20,661 nt of DNA from a virus. The notes beneath the pieces were generated by a model. It searched no databases, was not told the DNA's origin, and saw only the letters and a list, made by a program, of their open reading frames with translations. Below, piece after piece: positions 1-7,376 of the stretch (the first letter of the stretch is position 1; each line of letters opens with the position of its first letter). The stretch covers positions 1-20,661 of IMG/VR virus record IMGVR_UViG_3300017917_003348, one strand, 5' to 3'. Both the position numbers and the translations under genes were made by a program.

Positions 1-30
1 CGAATTCTTATCAATTGCAAGGATGGGTAA
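1..30 (+). CDS. 3' end of an upstream gene (partial)
   Basis: The first frame is open from the window edge to a TAA at 28-30 and encodes only nine residues (RILINCKDG). The next gene starts directly at base 31, with no spacer, which is the packing seen between genes elsewhere here. Nothing can be said about the product. The reading as a gene end rests only on frame and spacing. Confidence 0.4.
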   Translation, partial: RILINCKDG

Positions 31-156
31 ATGAGTTTACTTATTACACTAATTATAGTTTTTATCTTCCTATTAGTAATTTATAGATTACCTCAAGGTT
101 GCAATGGCAATTGTCAACAAGGGCGCAAAGAATGTGATTGTAAAGGAAAATTATGA
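31..156 (+). CDS. Small Cys-rich single-pass membrane protein (41 aa)
   Basis: The 41-residue product has an uninterrupted hydrophobic helix at about residues 3-18, followed by a short polar tail with the pattern C-x3-C-x6-C-x-C (CNGNCQQGRKECDC). Micro-proteins with a hydrophobic helix and a tail of the form CxxxCxxGRxxCxC recur in phage genomes and have no assigned function, as far as I know. Four cysteines in 14 residues suggest metal binding or disulfides, which is inference. The stop overlaps the next start as ATGA at 153-156, so the two genes are probably translationally coupled. A possible RBS (AAGGATG) lies at 19-25. Confidence 0.7.
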   Translation: MSLLITLIIVFIFLLVIYRLPQGCNGNCQQGRKECDCKGKL

Positions 157-635
157 TATTTAATAAAATTAAAGAATTAAAAGACAAAGGTCTTAGAATA
201 GGATTTACTGCTAGTACATTTGACTTGTTACATGCAGGTCATATCGCTATGTTAGCAGAAGCAAAAAATCATTGTGATTATTTAATTGCACTACTGCAAA
301 CTGATCCTACCATTGACAGACCTGATACAAAAAACAGACCAGTACAAAGTATTGTTGAAAGACAAATTCAACTAAGTGCTTGTCGTTTTGTTGATGAAAT
401 AGTTGTCTACGAAACTGAGCGTGATTTGGTTGACATTATCTTAACATTACCATTAGATGTACGTATACTTGGTGTAGAATACGAAGATACTAATTTTACT
501 GGACGCAATGAAGGTGCAGCACGAGGCATTGAAAACGTGTTCAATCGTCGCGACCATAGTTTTAGTTCTAGTAGTTTACGTAAGCGTGTTTTTGAATCGG
601 AGAATGCAAAAAATATTGCAACACAAAAATGGTAA
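153..635 (+). CDS. Cytidylyltransferase-like nucleotidyltransferase (160 aa)
   Basis: This is a small alpha/beta-phosphodiesterase nucleotidyltransferase of the GCT/TagD/RfaE type. The HxGH signature is HAGH at residues 27-30, after the strand GFTASTFDLL. A C-terminal SSSSLRKRV (138-146) matches the S/T-rich loop plus Arg that binds the nucleotide phosphates. The family couples CTP or ATP to a phosphorylated substrate and releases pyrophosphate. The substrate cannot be read from the sequence; glycerol-phosphate or sugar-phosphate activation would suit the glycosyltransferase and epimerase downstream. The length is normal for a single domain. The RBS AAAGGAAAA lies at 142-150. The 3' end overlaps the next gene by 7 nt. 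Confidence 0.85.
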   Translation: MIFNKIKELKDKGLRIGFTASTFDLLHAGHIAMLAEAKNHCDYLIALLQTDPTIDRPDTKNRPVQSIVERQIQLSACRFVDEIVVYETERDLVDIILTLPLDVRILGVEYEDTNFTGRNEGAARGIENVFNRRDHSFSSSSLRKRVFESENAKNIATQKW

Positions 636-1429
636 AAGTAGAACGTATTTTAATTATGGGTTTGCCAGGTGCTGGCAAAACTTATTTCGCTGAAAAACTT
701 AAAAAAGTTTTATCTGATGCTAGTAAAACTGTAGGTTGGCTCAATGCTGACGAAGTTCGCAGACATTACAACGATTGGGACTTTAGTGTAGAAGGTCGAA
801 TACGCCAAAGTCAGCGTATGCGTGAATTAGCAGATACATCTAATACAGATTATTGTATTGTTGATTTTGTTGCTCCTTTAGTAGAAATGCGTAATAACTT
901 TAAAGCAGACTGGACTATTTGGATAGATACAATAGATAAAGGTCGATACGAAGATACAAACAAAATGTTTGTCCCTCCAGAAGTTTATGATTTTAGAATT
1001 ACAGAACAGAACGCGGAAAAATGGAGTGAATTTGTCGCTGAACATATTATTGATAATCGTCGTAGACCAACATTTGATTGGCAAAAAGAAACTGTACAAA
1101 TGCTAGGACGTTGGCAACCATGGCACAAAGGTCATCGTGCTTTATTTGAACGTGCTATTGCTAAAACTGGTCAAGTGTGTATTATGATACGTGATTGTCA
1201 GGGTTGGCAGGGTTCCAATCCATTTGCAATTGAACAAGTTAAAAGTTATATTAAACGTGATTTAGATCCATTATATCAAGGACAATATGAGATTGTTATT
1301 GTACCAAATATTGTTAATATAACATATGGTCGTGATGTAGGATATAAAATTGAACAAGAGTCATTTGATGAAAGTATTACTAGTATAAGTGCTACTAAAA
1401 TACGAAAACAAATGGGTTTTGGTAAATAA
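629..1429 (+). CDS. P-loop kinase (APS-kinase-like) fused to a nucleotidyltransferase (266 aa)
   Basis: There are two domains. The N-terminal half has a Walker A motif, GLPGAGKT (11-18), and resembles adenylylsulfate kinases, including LNADEVRRHYNDWDFS around residues 38-53. The C-terminal half starts a nucleotidyltransferase with GRWQPWHKGH (160-169, HxGH-type) and ends with ISATKIR (253-259), the phosphate-binding loop. Fusions of this order are known from cyanophages and related phages, usually annotated as adenylylsulfate kinase/cytidylyltransferase. NMN adenylyltransferase-like chemistry is an alternative for the C-terminal half, since GRFQPxHxGH is also typical of those enzymes. The physiological substrate is unknown. 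The gene overlaps the preceding one by 7 nt and ends 81 bp before queD. Confidence 0.85.
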   Translation: MVKVERILIMGLPGAGKTYFAEKLKKVLSDASKTVGWLNADEVRRHYNDWDFSVEGRIRQSQRMRELADTSNTDYCIVDFVAPLVEMRNNFKADWTIWIDTIDKGRYEDTNKMFVPPEVYDFRITEQNAEKWSEFVAEHIIDNRRRPTFDWQKETVQMLGRWQPWHKGHRALFERAIAKTGQVCIMIRDCQGWQGSNPFAIEQVKSYIKRDLDPLYQGQYEIVIVPNIVNITYGRDVGYKIEQESFDESITSISATKIRKQMGFGK

Positions 1430-1433
1430 GTAT

Positions 1434-1477
1434 AGTGGACTACAGGCATTCATCCCACTTAAAATACTCTGCATGCC
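1434..1477 (+). promoter_or_regulatory. Possible H-type pseudoknot leader upstream of queD
   Basis: The 81-nt gap before queD contains AGTGG (1434-1438) complementary to CCACT (1455-1459). The loop between them contains GGCAT (1445-1449), complementary to ATGCC (1473-1477). The interleaved 5-bp stems make an H-type pseudoknot, the topology used by preQ1 riboswitches, just before a queuosine-precursor gene pair. The bases do not match the preQ1-I or preQ1-II consensus as I remember them, and 5-bp complementarities arise easily by chance. The queD RBS AAGGAG (1498-1503) lies downstream and could be controlled by folding. Confidence 0.25.
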
Positions 1478-1510
1478 ATCAAACTTGCTACTTAATTAAG
1501 GAGACTAGAG

Positions 1511-2017
1511 ATGGCAAACTTACAACCAATAACTTACAAATATGTAAGTACTAAAGAATATCACGATGCATTTCCATGTGCGTATCGGCAATGGCGTGCT
1601 GACAGCCATTGTAATCTAATACACGGATATAGTTTTAGTATGAAATTCTATTTCGGTACAAACGATTTAGACGTTCGTAACTGGGCTATGGATTATGGTG
1701 GATTAAAAGAATTGAAAAAAATTCTTGAGGATCAATTTGACCATACACTACTTGTCGCACAAGATGACCCAGAATTGGAAACATTCAAGTTGCTAGAAAG
1801 TAAAAAACTTGCTAAACTAACAGTATTACCACGATTAGGCTGTGAAGGTCTTAGTGATATGCTTTACAAGTATGTAAATGGAGTATATATCCCTGACTTA
1901 TTGGGCAAAGGTGAGAGCGAGAGACTTTGGTGCTATCGTGTTGAGGTGCGTGAAACACAAAGTAACATGGCTTTTCGTGAAGGTCATCGTGAATGGAATG
2001 AGGACTTATTCAATTGA
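1511..2017 (+). CDS. queD: QueD-like 6-carboxytetrahydropterin synthase, phage type (168 aa)
   Basis: QueD converts dihydroneopterin triphosphate to 6-carboxytetrahydropterin, an early step towards preQ0, queuosine and 7-deazaguanine DNA bases. The product has the T-fold landmarks: C34 and H38-G-Y40 (SHCNLIHGYSF), MDYGGLKELKK, the catalytic-type FDHTLLV, and GCE followed by a final REG/E region. Canonical enzymes have AAH...C...HGH. Here the first and third His positions read Tyr (CAYRQW, HGY), so two of three usual zinc ligands are replaced. HGY is, as far as I recall, common in phage homologues. A strong RBS, AAGGAG, lies 7 nt before the ATG. The stop overlaps the queE start. Confidence 0.9.
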   Translation: MANLQPITYKYVSTKEYHDAFPCAYRQWRADSHCNLIHGYSFSMKFYFGTNDLDVRNWAMDYGGLKELKKILEDQFDHTLLVAQDDPELETFKLLESKKLAKLTVLPRLGCEGLSDMLYKYVNGVYIPDLLGKGESERLWCYRVEVRETQSNMAFREGHREWNEDLFN

Positions 2018-2862
2018 ATCATATCAAAATTAGCGAATTGTTTTACAGCATACAAGGAGAAGGTCGTTACATGGGCGTGCCAAGTGTTTTCCTAAGAACA
2101 TTTGGTTGTAACTTTGAATGTAATGGCTTTGGTATGCCTAAAGGAGAAAAGAGTTTAGAGAGGATTGCAATTGCAATTGATAAAGAAAATTATAAAGATT
2201 ATAAATCCTTACCACTTGTCACCACAGGTTGCGATAGCTACGCTAGTTGGGACCCTAATTTTAAACATCTTAGTCCTGTTCTTAATACCGATACTATTGT
2301 TGACAGCATTGTTAATGTATTGCCTAGAGGGCGTTGGTATGATGAACACCTTGTTATCACAGGTGGCGAACCATTGCTTGGATGGCAAAGAGCGTATCCA
2401 GAATTACTTTCGCATGAAAAAATGAGAGGCTTACAAGAGTTGACATTTGAAACAAATGGTACTCAAAGTATTACTGATGAGTTTGGTAAATACTTGCATG
2501 AATGGACACGAAATAGAGCGAAAGATTCTGTAACATTTAGTGTCAGCCCAAAACTTAGTATTAGCGGCGAGAAGTGGGAAGATGCTATTTGTCCCGACAT
2601 TGTAGGTGATTACAAATACTATGGACTTGTTTATCTTAAGTTCGTAGTTGCGAGTAAAGAAGATGTTATAGAAGCCGAACAAGCAGTTAATGAATATAAG
2701 AAAAAAGGATTTACAGGTCACATTTACCTAATGCCTTGTGGCGGGGTAGAAAGTGTGTATAATCTAAACGCACGTAATGTTGCAATTGAAGCAATGAAAC
2801 GTGGCTGGCGCTATAGTGATAGACTTCAGGTACCATTGTTCAAAAACGCTTGGGGCACATGA
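2014..2862 (+). CDS. queE: QueE-like 7-carboxy-7-deazaguanine synthase, radical SAM (282 aa)
   Basis: QueE is the radical-SAM enzyme that ring-contracts 6-carboxytetrahydropterin, the QueD product, to 7-carboxy-7-deazaguanine. The N-terminus has the QueE pattern ISELFYSIQGEG (6-17) and RTFGCNFECNGF, giving Cys32 and Cys36. The third cluster ligand is probably Cys73 in TTGCDSYASWDP, after an insertion. ITGGEPLL is the SAM-binding GGE motif. The long loop before the third Cys is typical of phage QueE. The start is TTG at 2014, overlapping the queD stop as TTGA, with AGGA at 2001-2004 as RBS. No ATG lies before residue 20, and the motif at residues 6-17 requires the upstream start. Confidence 0.92.
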   Translation: MNHIKISELFYSIQGEGRYMGVPSVFLRTFGCNFECNGFGMPKGEKSLERIAIAIDKENYKDYKSLPLVTTGCDSYASWDPNFKHLSPVLNTDTIVDSIVNVLPRGRWYDEHLVITGGEPLLGWQRAYPELLSHEKMRGLQELTFETNGTQSITDEFGKYLHEWTRNRAKDSVTFSVSPKLSISGEKWEDAICPDIVGDYKYYGLVYLKFVVASKEDVIEAEQAVNEYKKKGFTGHIYLMPCGGVESVYNLNARNVAIEAMKRGWRYSDRLQVPLFKNAWGT

Positions 2863-3086
2863 TAGGAACTAGCTACGGCACAGTTGGTGTAAGGCGTATG
2901 CATATTGGTACTGAAATTAAATTTGTAATATTTCCTAAAATATGCGCTATTTCAGGTAAATACATATGGTTGAGACATGCATACAAGAAAACAAATATGT
3001 ATACAGGCCCAGGTGATCCTGTTTTTGAATATATATGGTATGATAAAAACGAATATTTAATTGCTAAACTTAAAGGAGAAGTGTGA
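2859..3086 (+). CDS. Conserved phage protein of unknown function (75 aa)
   Basis: The ATG at 2859 overlaps the queE stop as ATGA, which is why I prefer it to the TTG at 2850 or the internal ATG at 2901. The second half contains SGKYIWLRHAYKK, TGPGDPVFEYIWYDKNEYL and a final LKGEV. I recall this pattern from small phage hypothetical proteins whose function is unknown. It has no signal peptide and no membrane segment. It lies in a same-strand overlapping run with queE and the next gene, so it is probably co-transcribed; that does not prove a role in deazaguanine synthesis. Confidence 0.75.
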   Translation: MIGTSYGTVGVRRMHIGTEIKFVIFPKICAISGKYIWLRHAYKKTNMYTGPGDPVFEYIWYDKNEYLIAKLKGEV

Positions 3087-3721
3087 TGGCAACATGGAAA
3101 GTGGAACCTACTTGGAAGAAGTCAGTCATTGAGCGTAACTATCTTACTAAAGATGGTAACACTGTCATGGTTGAAACAGGCTGGCGTAGTGGATCATTTT
3201 ATGTTTATACTGATGATGATAATCCTCCAAATATTGAATCTGGTGTTGATATTTACAATTGCGGTTATGAATCTGAACTTATTGAGACATGGGATGGATG
3301 TTGGGAAGAAGTTGACTACGATGATTGTGACGATGAAACACGTGAATGGCTAGAAGAATTCTTTGATGAAGGTAATAGTTGGCTTGACCTTGAAGAACAA
3401 GGTTGGACTCAAGATGAATGCGAAATGATTATTGATTGTGATTTAGAAATTACAAGAATCAACGATGATGATAGTGAGGGTGAATCATTTATTACTGGTG
3501 ACAACGATGTTACACCAGACCAGTCTATAGAATTAAAACCTGGTGCCCCTTGGCCTTTTAGCACTCCAGAAAACACAGAAGAAACAAAATATGCAGAATT
3601 TAAATGTGTAGATTGTGGATACACTACAGAAGATATAATGGACTTAGTTGAAAATATGGATGAAGATGACAAAGGTGCATATCTATGTCCTGAGTGTGGT
3701 GGTAAGGTAGATTTGGGATAA
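3086..3721 (+). CDS. Acidic protein with a C-terminal zinc ribbon (211 aa)
   Basis: The product is very rich in Asp and Glu. It ends in a likely zinc ribbon of two CxxC knuckles: CVDC at 174-177 and CPEC at 201-204. The middle part (EEVDYDDCDDETREWLEE, then SWLDLEEQGW and ITRINDDD) resembles part of the protein at 17601-18122, so the two look like distant paralogues. I do not know its function. Nucleic-acid mimicry or protein binding would fit the charge but is speculation. The ATG at 3086 is 7 nt after AAGGAG (3073-3078) and overlaps the preceding stop as TGATG. A GTG at 3083 is the alternative start. Confidence 0.75.
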   Translation: MATWKVEPTWKKSVIERNYLTKDGNTVMVETGWRSGSFYVYTDDDNPPNIESGVDIYNCGYESELIETWDGCWEEVDYDDCDDETREWLEEFFDEGNSWLDLEEQGWTQDECEMIIDCDLEITRINDDDSEGESFITGDNDVTPDQSIELKPGAPWPFSTPENTEETKYAEFKCVDCGYTTEDIMDLVENMDEDDKGAYLCPECGGKVDLG

Positions 3722-3722
3722 A

Positions 3723-5075
3723 ATGAAATTATATAATAGGCGTATTGCATTTTTAATTAGTGATCAACATTTTATACCACATGGTGGCATTGGTAGTTTC
3801 TGTAAGAGTTTTACAGAAATGTGTGGTCGCCTGAATTGGAAAATTGATATTATCTTGGATAAAGAGCCTAATAATGACTCATTTAAAAAAATAATTGAAA
3901 ATGCAGGTGCAAATACTATTTGGCCTGTAGAACCATTGCGATATAGCGACCATACTGCTACGTTTGCATTTAGTGATACTATTAACTTTGAAAAGATTAT
4001 AAACTTTCGCAAAGCACTGGTCAAAGCATTTGAAGAAAATATCTATGATATGATTATGTGCAATACGCAAGAAGCGATGACTGCGGCTTATGCACTAACT
4101 GTTAACAAATATATTCCTGTTGTATTTTATACACACTTACATAGTATGATTTTCCGTGAAAGTCAAGGAAGTGATGTGTTTTTAGATAGTTATCACAACT
4201 TCTATAACAAACATATGGAGTTTACTGATATAATCATTGGCACCCAAACTCAAAAGAATATTGATGAACTGACTAAGTTTGGCGCAACTAACTGCGCTTT
4301 ACTGCGTATGCCAATGAGTGAGCGTGGATTGCTTGAACGCTACACAGGGCCTCGTAACGGTGTATTGTTCATTGGTCGATGGGAAGAAGGTAAGAATCCA
4401 GAAGCATATATTCGTGTGATGAAGGAATCTGGTCTACCTTGTAAAGTAATGACCAATAGTAATGGGGCTAAGAAGTTTGAGAAAGCATTTAGTGAAGCCG
4501 GTATTACTGACTATGAAATTAAAGAAGGCATAATCGGACAAGAAAAAGTAAATTTTATTAATAGTTCAAGCGTTTTCTTCATGCCAAGTTTACGTGAGAA
4601 TTATCCCTTTGCATTTTTAGAATGTTTAGGACATGTGCCTTGCGTTGTATTAGACACACAAGACTGGAGTGATAATTTTGATAGTCAATATTATCACAAG
4701 GTAAATATAAAAGATGCGGCTAACCTTATTAAGACTATATATGGTGGTAATCAATTAATATCAGCACTTGAATATGTAAAAAAACTTGATGATGAAGTCG
4801 CACAAGGTTGGATTAAATTTTTAGATAATTTTGTAGCTAAACGTAGCAATACAAATGTTGCAAAGATAAACTCATACACAACCGTATGTTATAAAGACTA
4901 TATCAAAGACCTTGATAGGCAGCATTTGGCACGTGAAGATTTTGAAAGTGTGTTGGCAAACAGATACAAATTTATAACTATTTGCTATACGGATAAAAAT
5001 ACATATCTGTCAAAAGAACCAGATTTTAAACCAATAGAGGAAGAAACAGGCATGAGTCTGTTTGATGGCTTATGA
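3723..5075 (+). CDS. GT4-type glycosyltransferase (450 aa)
   Basis: The fold looks like a GT-B retaining glycosyltransferase. It has a glycine-rich N-terminal loop, HGGIGSF (20-26). A second Rossmann-like half opens with GVLFIGRWEEGKNPE. The EX7E motif is at Glu292 and Glu300 (ENYPFAFLE). These enzymes move a sugar from a nucleotide-sugar to an acceptor. In phages the acceptors include modified DNA bases and host or virion glycans; the acceptor here is unknown. About 80 residues after the catalytic core (from about 365) are unassigned. The gene starts one base after the previous stop and overlaps the epimerase gene by 4 nt, so the two proteins probably use the same sugar pathway. Confidence 0.85.
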   Translation: MKLYNRRIAFLISDQHFIPHGGIGSFCKSFTEMCGRLNWKIDIILDKEPNNDSFKKIIENAGANTIWPVEPLRYSDHTATFAFSDTINFEKIINFRKALVKAFEENIYDMIMCNTQEAMTAAYALTVNKYIPVVFYTHLHSMIFRESQGSDVFLDSYHNFYNKHMEFTDIIIGTQTQKNIDELTKFGATNCALLRMPMSERGLLERYTGPRNGVLFIGRWEEGKNPEAYIRVMKESGLPCKVMTNSNGAKKFEKAFSEAGITDYEIKEGIIGQEKVNFINSSSVFFMPSLRENYPFAFLECLGHVPCVVLDTQDWSDNFDSQYYHKVNIKDAANLIKTIYGGNQLISALEYVKKLDDEVAQGWIKFLDNFVAKRSNTNVAKINSYTTVCYKDYIKDLDRQHLAREDFESVLANRYKFITICYTDKNTYLSKEPDFKPIEEETGMSLFDGL

Positions 5076-5902
5076 AAAAAATTTTAATTACAGGTAGTTC
5101 GGGCTACATTGGTTCGCATCTATGTAAATTATTGGAAAACGATTATGAAATTCATGGTTTAGATATTAAACCTCCGCAAGTTTTTGTAAAAGATTTTCAT
5201 AAAATAAACATTAATACAATGTTTAAATTAGACATAGAGTATGATGCCTGTATACATTTGGCAGCATTGGTTAATGTGGGTGAAAGTGAAATTAAACCTA
5301 TATCATATTATATTACAAATATAAATGGTACAATGAATGTATTAAATAAAATTAAATCTAAAAATTTTATTTTTGCTAGTACAGGAGCAGCAGAATTTTG
5401 TGAAAGCGCATATGGTATAAGCAAACGGGCCGCCGAAGATGTTATACGTGAATATTGTACTGTTCATAACTCTATGCCATATACTATTTTTAGATTTTAC
5501 AATGTAATTGGTAGCACTGTTGTGAAACCTACAAATCCTGATGGATTAATGTATAATTTAATGAAAGCGGTTGATAGTAAAGAATTTACTGTATTTGGTA
5601 ATGATTACAATGAGAGTAAAGATGGTACATGTGTGAGAGACTATGTACACGTGAATGAAATATGTGAAGCATTAAAAATAGCAATAGAACAACCTAGCAA
5701 CAGTGTTGAATGTTTAGGACATGGTGTTGGTCATACTGTTAGCGAAATTGTTGAATTGTTTAAGTCTGTAAACAATGTAGATTTTAATGTTAAATATGGA
5801 CCACGAAGAAAAGGTGATTTACCTGTTAGTGTTTTAAATAATGTATCAAGTTATATGAAAACTTTATACACTATGGAAGACTTGTTAAAGGTTAGTGTTT
5901 AA
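5072..5902 (+). CDS. NAD-dependent nucleotide-sugar epimerase/dehydratase (276 aa)
   Basis: This is an extended short-chain dehydrogenase/reductase similar to GalE. It has an N-terminal GxxGxxG dinucleotide loop (GSSGYIGS, 8-15), HLAALVNVGES and the catalytic YxxxK at Tyr114-Lys118 (YGISK). It also has FRFYNVIGS and the substrate-binding region GTCVRDYVHVNEICEAL. The family interconverts UDP- or dTDP-sugars. At 276 residues it is shorter than GalE (about 330), so the sugar-binding part is reduced. It overlaps the glycosyltransferase gene by 4 nt and probably supplies its donor sugar, by inference from context. Its 3' end overlaps the convergent minus-strand gene by 11 nt. Confidence 0.88.
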   Translation: MKKILITGSSGYIGSHLCKLLENDYEIHGLDIKPPQVFVKDFHKININTMFKLDIEYDACIHLAALVNVGESEIKPISYYITNINGTMNVLNKIKSKNFIFASTGAAEFCESAYGISKRAAEDVIREYCTVHNSMPYTIFRFYNVIGSTVVKPTNPDGLMYNLMKAVDSKEFTVFGNDYNESKDGTCVRDYVHVNEICEALKIAIEQPSNSVECLGHGVGHTVSEIVELFKSVNNVDFNVKYGPRRKGDLPVSVLNNVSSYMKTLYTMEDLLKVSV

Positions 5903-7301
5903 GTAATAATGTACTTAATACACCTGCACTTTTAGCAGTTAAGTCAGGTTCGCCAGGTGTGATTATAACATTGTATTTTAACGGTGTTTCTTTTTCACCG
6001 TCTCTAGTACGATTAGCCCATTCATCATAACTCAATATACTACTAGGGCTTAAGTCATACTCTTTAGCTAATCTTTGTTTTAGTTCAGGTAACTTGTCAG
6101 GTATCACTTGCCATTGACCTTGCGGACCCTTAACTAGATTTTTCTTTTCATCCTTAACTAATAAATCATAAAATAGATTGCTAGGAACAATACGACTGTT
6201 CTTTGTTTTTTCTAGCCCAGGGTCTGCTGCTTTAACTTTCTTTTTTTGTGAAGTGTGTGCCCCCTCACTCCAATTAATCATAAAGTTATCTGGCTTATCA
6301 CCTAATGCAACGTCTGCTACCTTTGTATAGGCATAGAAGTCTACATCTGGTAAACTCTTTGCTAATGCGAATGCCATATCTACATATTCAGGGCTAAAGA
6401 AGTCACCGGCATCATGCCAACGTATACTTACTTTATAGTCGCCCTTTTTACCTTTTGCTACTTCTTTGCTTATTTCTGAATTTAATTGTTTAAAGAAACC
6501 GTCTGGATCATTTAATAGGTATGTAAGAATGCGTCCATCACTTAACCATGGTCCTTGGAACTGTACCTTACCGCCCTTCATAGCAAAACAATCTACTTTA
6601 CAACTGCCTGCACCTGGACATGTATTTACAACAATCAATTCATTTGTATTCTCATCTAACGCTATACCAACAAGTGCAGCGAATCCAACATTAAAGAATT
6701 GTTCATCTGTACCATCACTATGTTTCATCTTCTCATTCTTTTTAAGAAGTGATTTTGGTCTTTCTTTTAATGCCTCTTTGATAGCATCAGTATCATATCT
6801 TTTACCGGCTTCGTTATAGTATTTTATTACACTACTACGATGTATGTACGGTAAATTGTATTTGTCTGTTTTTTTCTTTTCTTGATTACGAATACGGTCT
6901 AGATAATCATCTAGTTCCTTACCTTTTAACTCACGTGTATCAGCAGGTAGTTTGGTTGCTTCACTTATATCTTTTAGTTTTAAACCAACAAATCTTTCTA
7001 TATATTCTTTACCATCTCTAGAAAGTGGCTTAAATTTTCCATCTTTATGGAGTATTAAAGAAGGATTGTCCTTGAAACGTACAAAATGATATTTTCCTGT
7101 ATTTTTATCTTTTCTTAGATCAGGTTGCTGACTATAAATGTCATCATAACTAAATTTAGCTTCATCTACCTCTTCATCTGATCCTGGTTCCTCACCCATT
7201 TCACTTTTAGCGATAAATTGTTGAGGTGTCATAACCTGTATGCCCTTTGGGGCTCCGGGTAACCAGGGCTCAGTGCCTTCCATTAACTCTTTAAAATTCA
7301 T
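5892..7301 (-). CDS. Gene product 88 (GP88)-like protein (469 aa)
   Basis: The region from about residue 204 onward matches the phage and plasmid GP88 family. It contains FNVGFAAL, a cysteine cluster CPGAGSCKVDC (Cys228, Cys234, Cys238), RWHDAGDFFS (294-303), DFYAYTK and a C-terminal ITPGEPDLTAKSAGVLSTLL. The family's biochemical role is not established to my knowledge. The C-x5-C-x3-C cluster suggests a metal or Fe-S site, as inference. About 200 residues before this domain, charged and partly repetitive in Lys, are unassigned. It is one of only two minus-strand genes here and converges on the epimerase with an 11-nt overlap. A weak GGA lies before its ATG. A possible minus-strand late box lies at 7355-7362. 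Confidence 0.8.
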   Translation of the reverse strand: MNFKELMEGTEPWLPGAPKGIQVMTPQQFIAKSEMGEEPGSDEEVDEAKFSYDDIYSQQPDLRKDKNTGKYHFVRFKDNPSLILHKDGKFKPLSRDGKEYIERFVGLKLKDISEATKLPADTRELKGKELDDYLDRIRNQEKKKTDKYNLPYIHRSSVIKYYNEAGKRYDTDAIKEALKERPKSLLKKNEKMKHSDGTDEQFFNVGFAALVGIALDENTNELIVVNTCPGAGSCKVDCFAMKGGKVQFQGPWLSDGRILTYLLNDPDGFFKQLNSEISKEVAKGKKGDYKVSIRWHDAGDFFSPEYVDMAFALAKSLPDVDFYAYTKVADVALGDKPDNFMINWSEGAHTSQKKKVKAADPGLEKTKNSRIVPSNLFYDLLVKDEKKNLVKGPQGQWQVIPDKLPELKQRLAKEYDLSPSSILSYDEWANRTRDGEKETPLKYNVIITPGEPDLTAKSAGVLSTLLLKH

Positions 7302-7316
7302 AATTTTTCCGTATAA

Positions 7317-7346
7317 TTGACAATATTTTGCAAAATATGTTAGACT
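7317..7346 (+). promoter_or_regulatory. Sigma70-type promoter for uvsE
   Basis: TTGACA (7317-7322) is followed after 18 nt by TAGACT (7341-7346), four of six matches to the -10 consensus. The predicted transcript starts about 25 nt before the uvsE ATG. A perfect palindrome fills most of the spacer, so a bound repressor would block this promoter. Confidence 0.55.
7323..7338. repeat. Perfect 16-bp palindrome, candidate operator
   Basis: ATATTTTGCAAAATAT is an exact 16-bp inverted repeat with no central gap. It lies between the -35 and -10 boxes of the uvsE promoter, in the 75-bp gap between two divergent genes. Position and symmetry suit a dimeric regulator controlling uvsE and perhaps the GP88-like gene. 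It could instead be a chance AT-rich dyad. Confidence 0.5.
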
Positions 7347-7354
7347 ACATACTA

Positions 7355-7362
7355 TATTTATC
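7355..7362 (-). promoter_or_regulatory. Possible late promoter box for the GP88-like gene
   Basis: On the minus strand these bases read GATAAATA, a 7/8 match to the T4 late consensus TATAAATA. They lie 53 bp upstream of the minus-strand ATG. One short near-match in AT-rich DNA is weak evidence. Confidence 0.25.
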
Positions 7363-7376
7363 TACTTTTGTATATT

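Noticed and set aside
1491-1500. CTTAATTAAG palindrome before queD
   Set aside because: It is short and AT-rich, and overlaps the RBS; not distinguishable from chance as an operator.
2736-2763. TATAAT box at 2758 as a promoter for the 2859 gene
   Set aside because: The -35 partner (TTGTGG) matches at only three positions, and the gene is already coupled to queE by overlap.
6466-6819. Plus-strand open frame inside the GP88-like gene
   Set aside because: It is opposite the conserved Cys-cluster domain and has no promoter, RBS or recognisable product.
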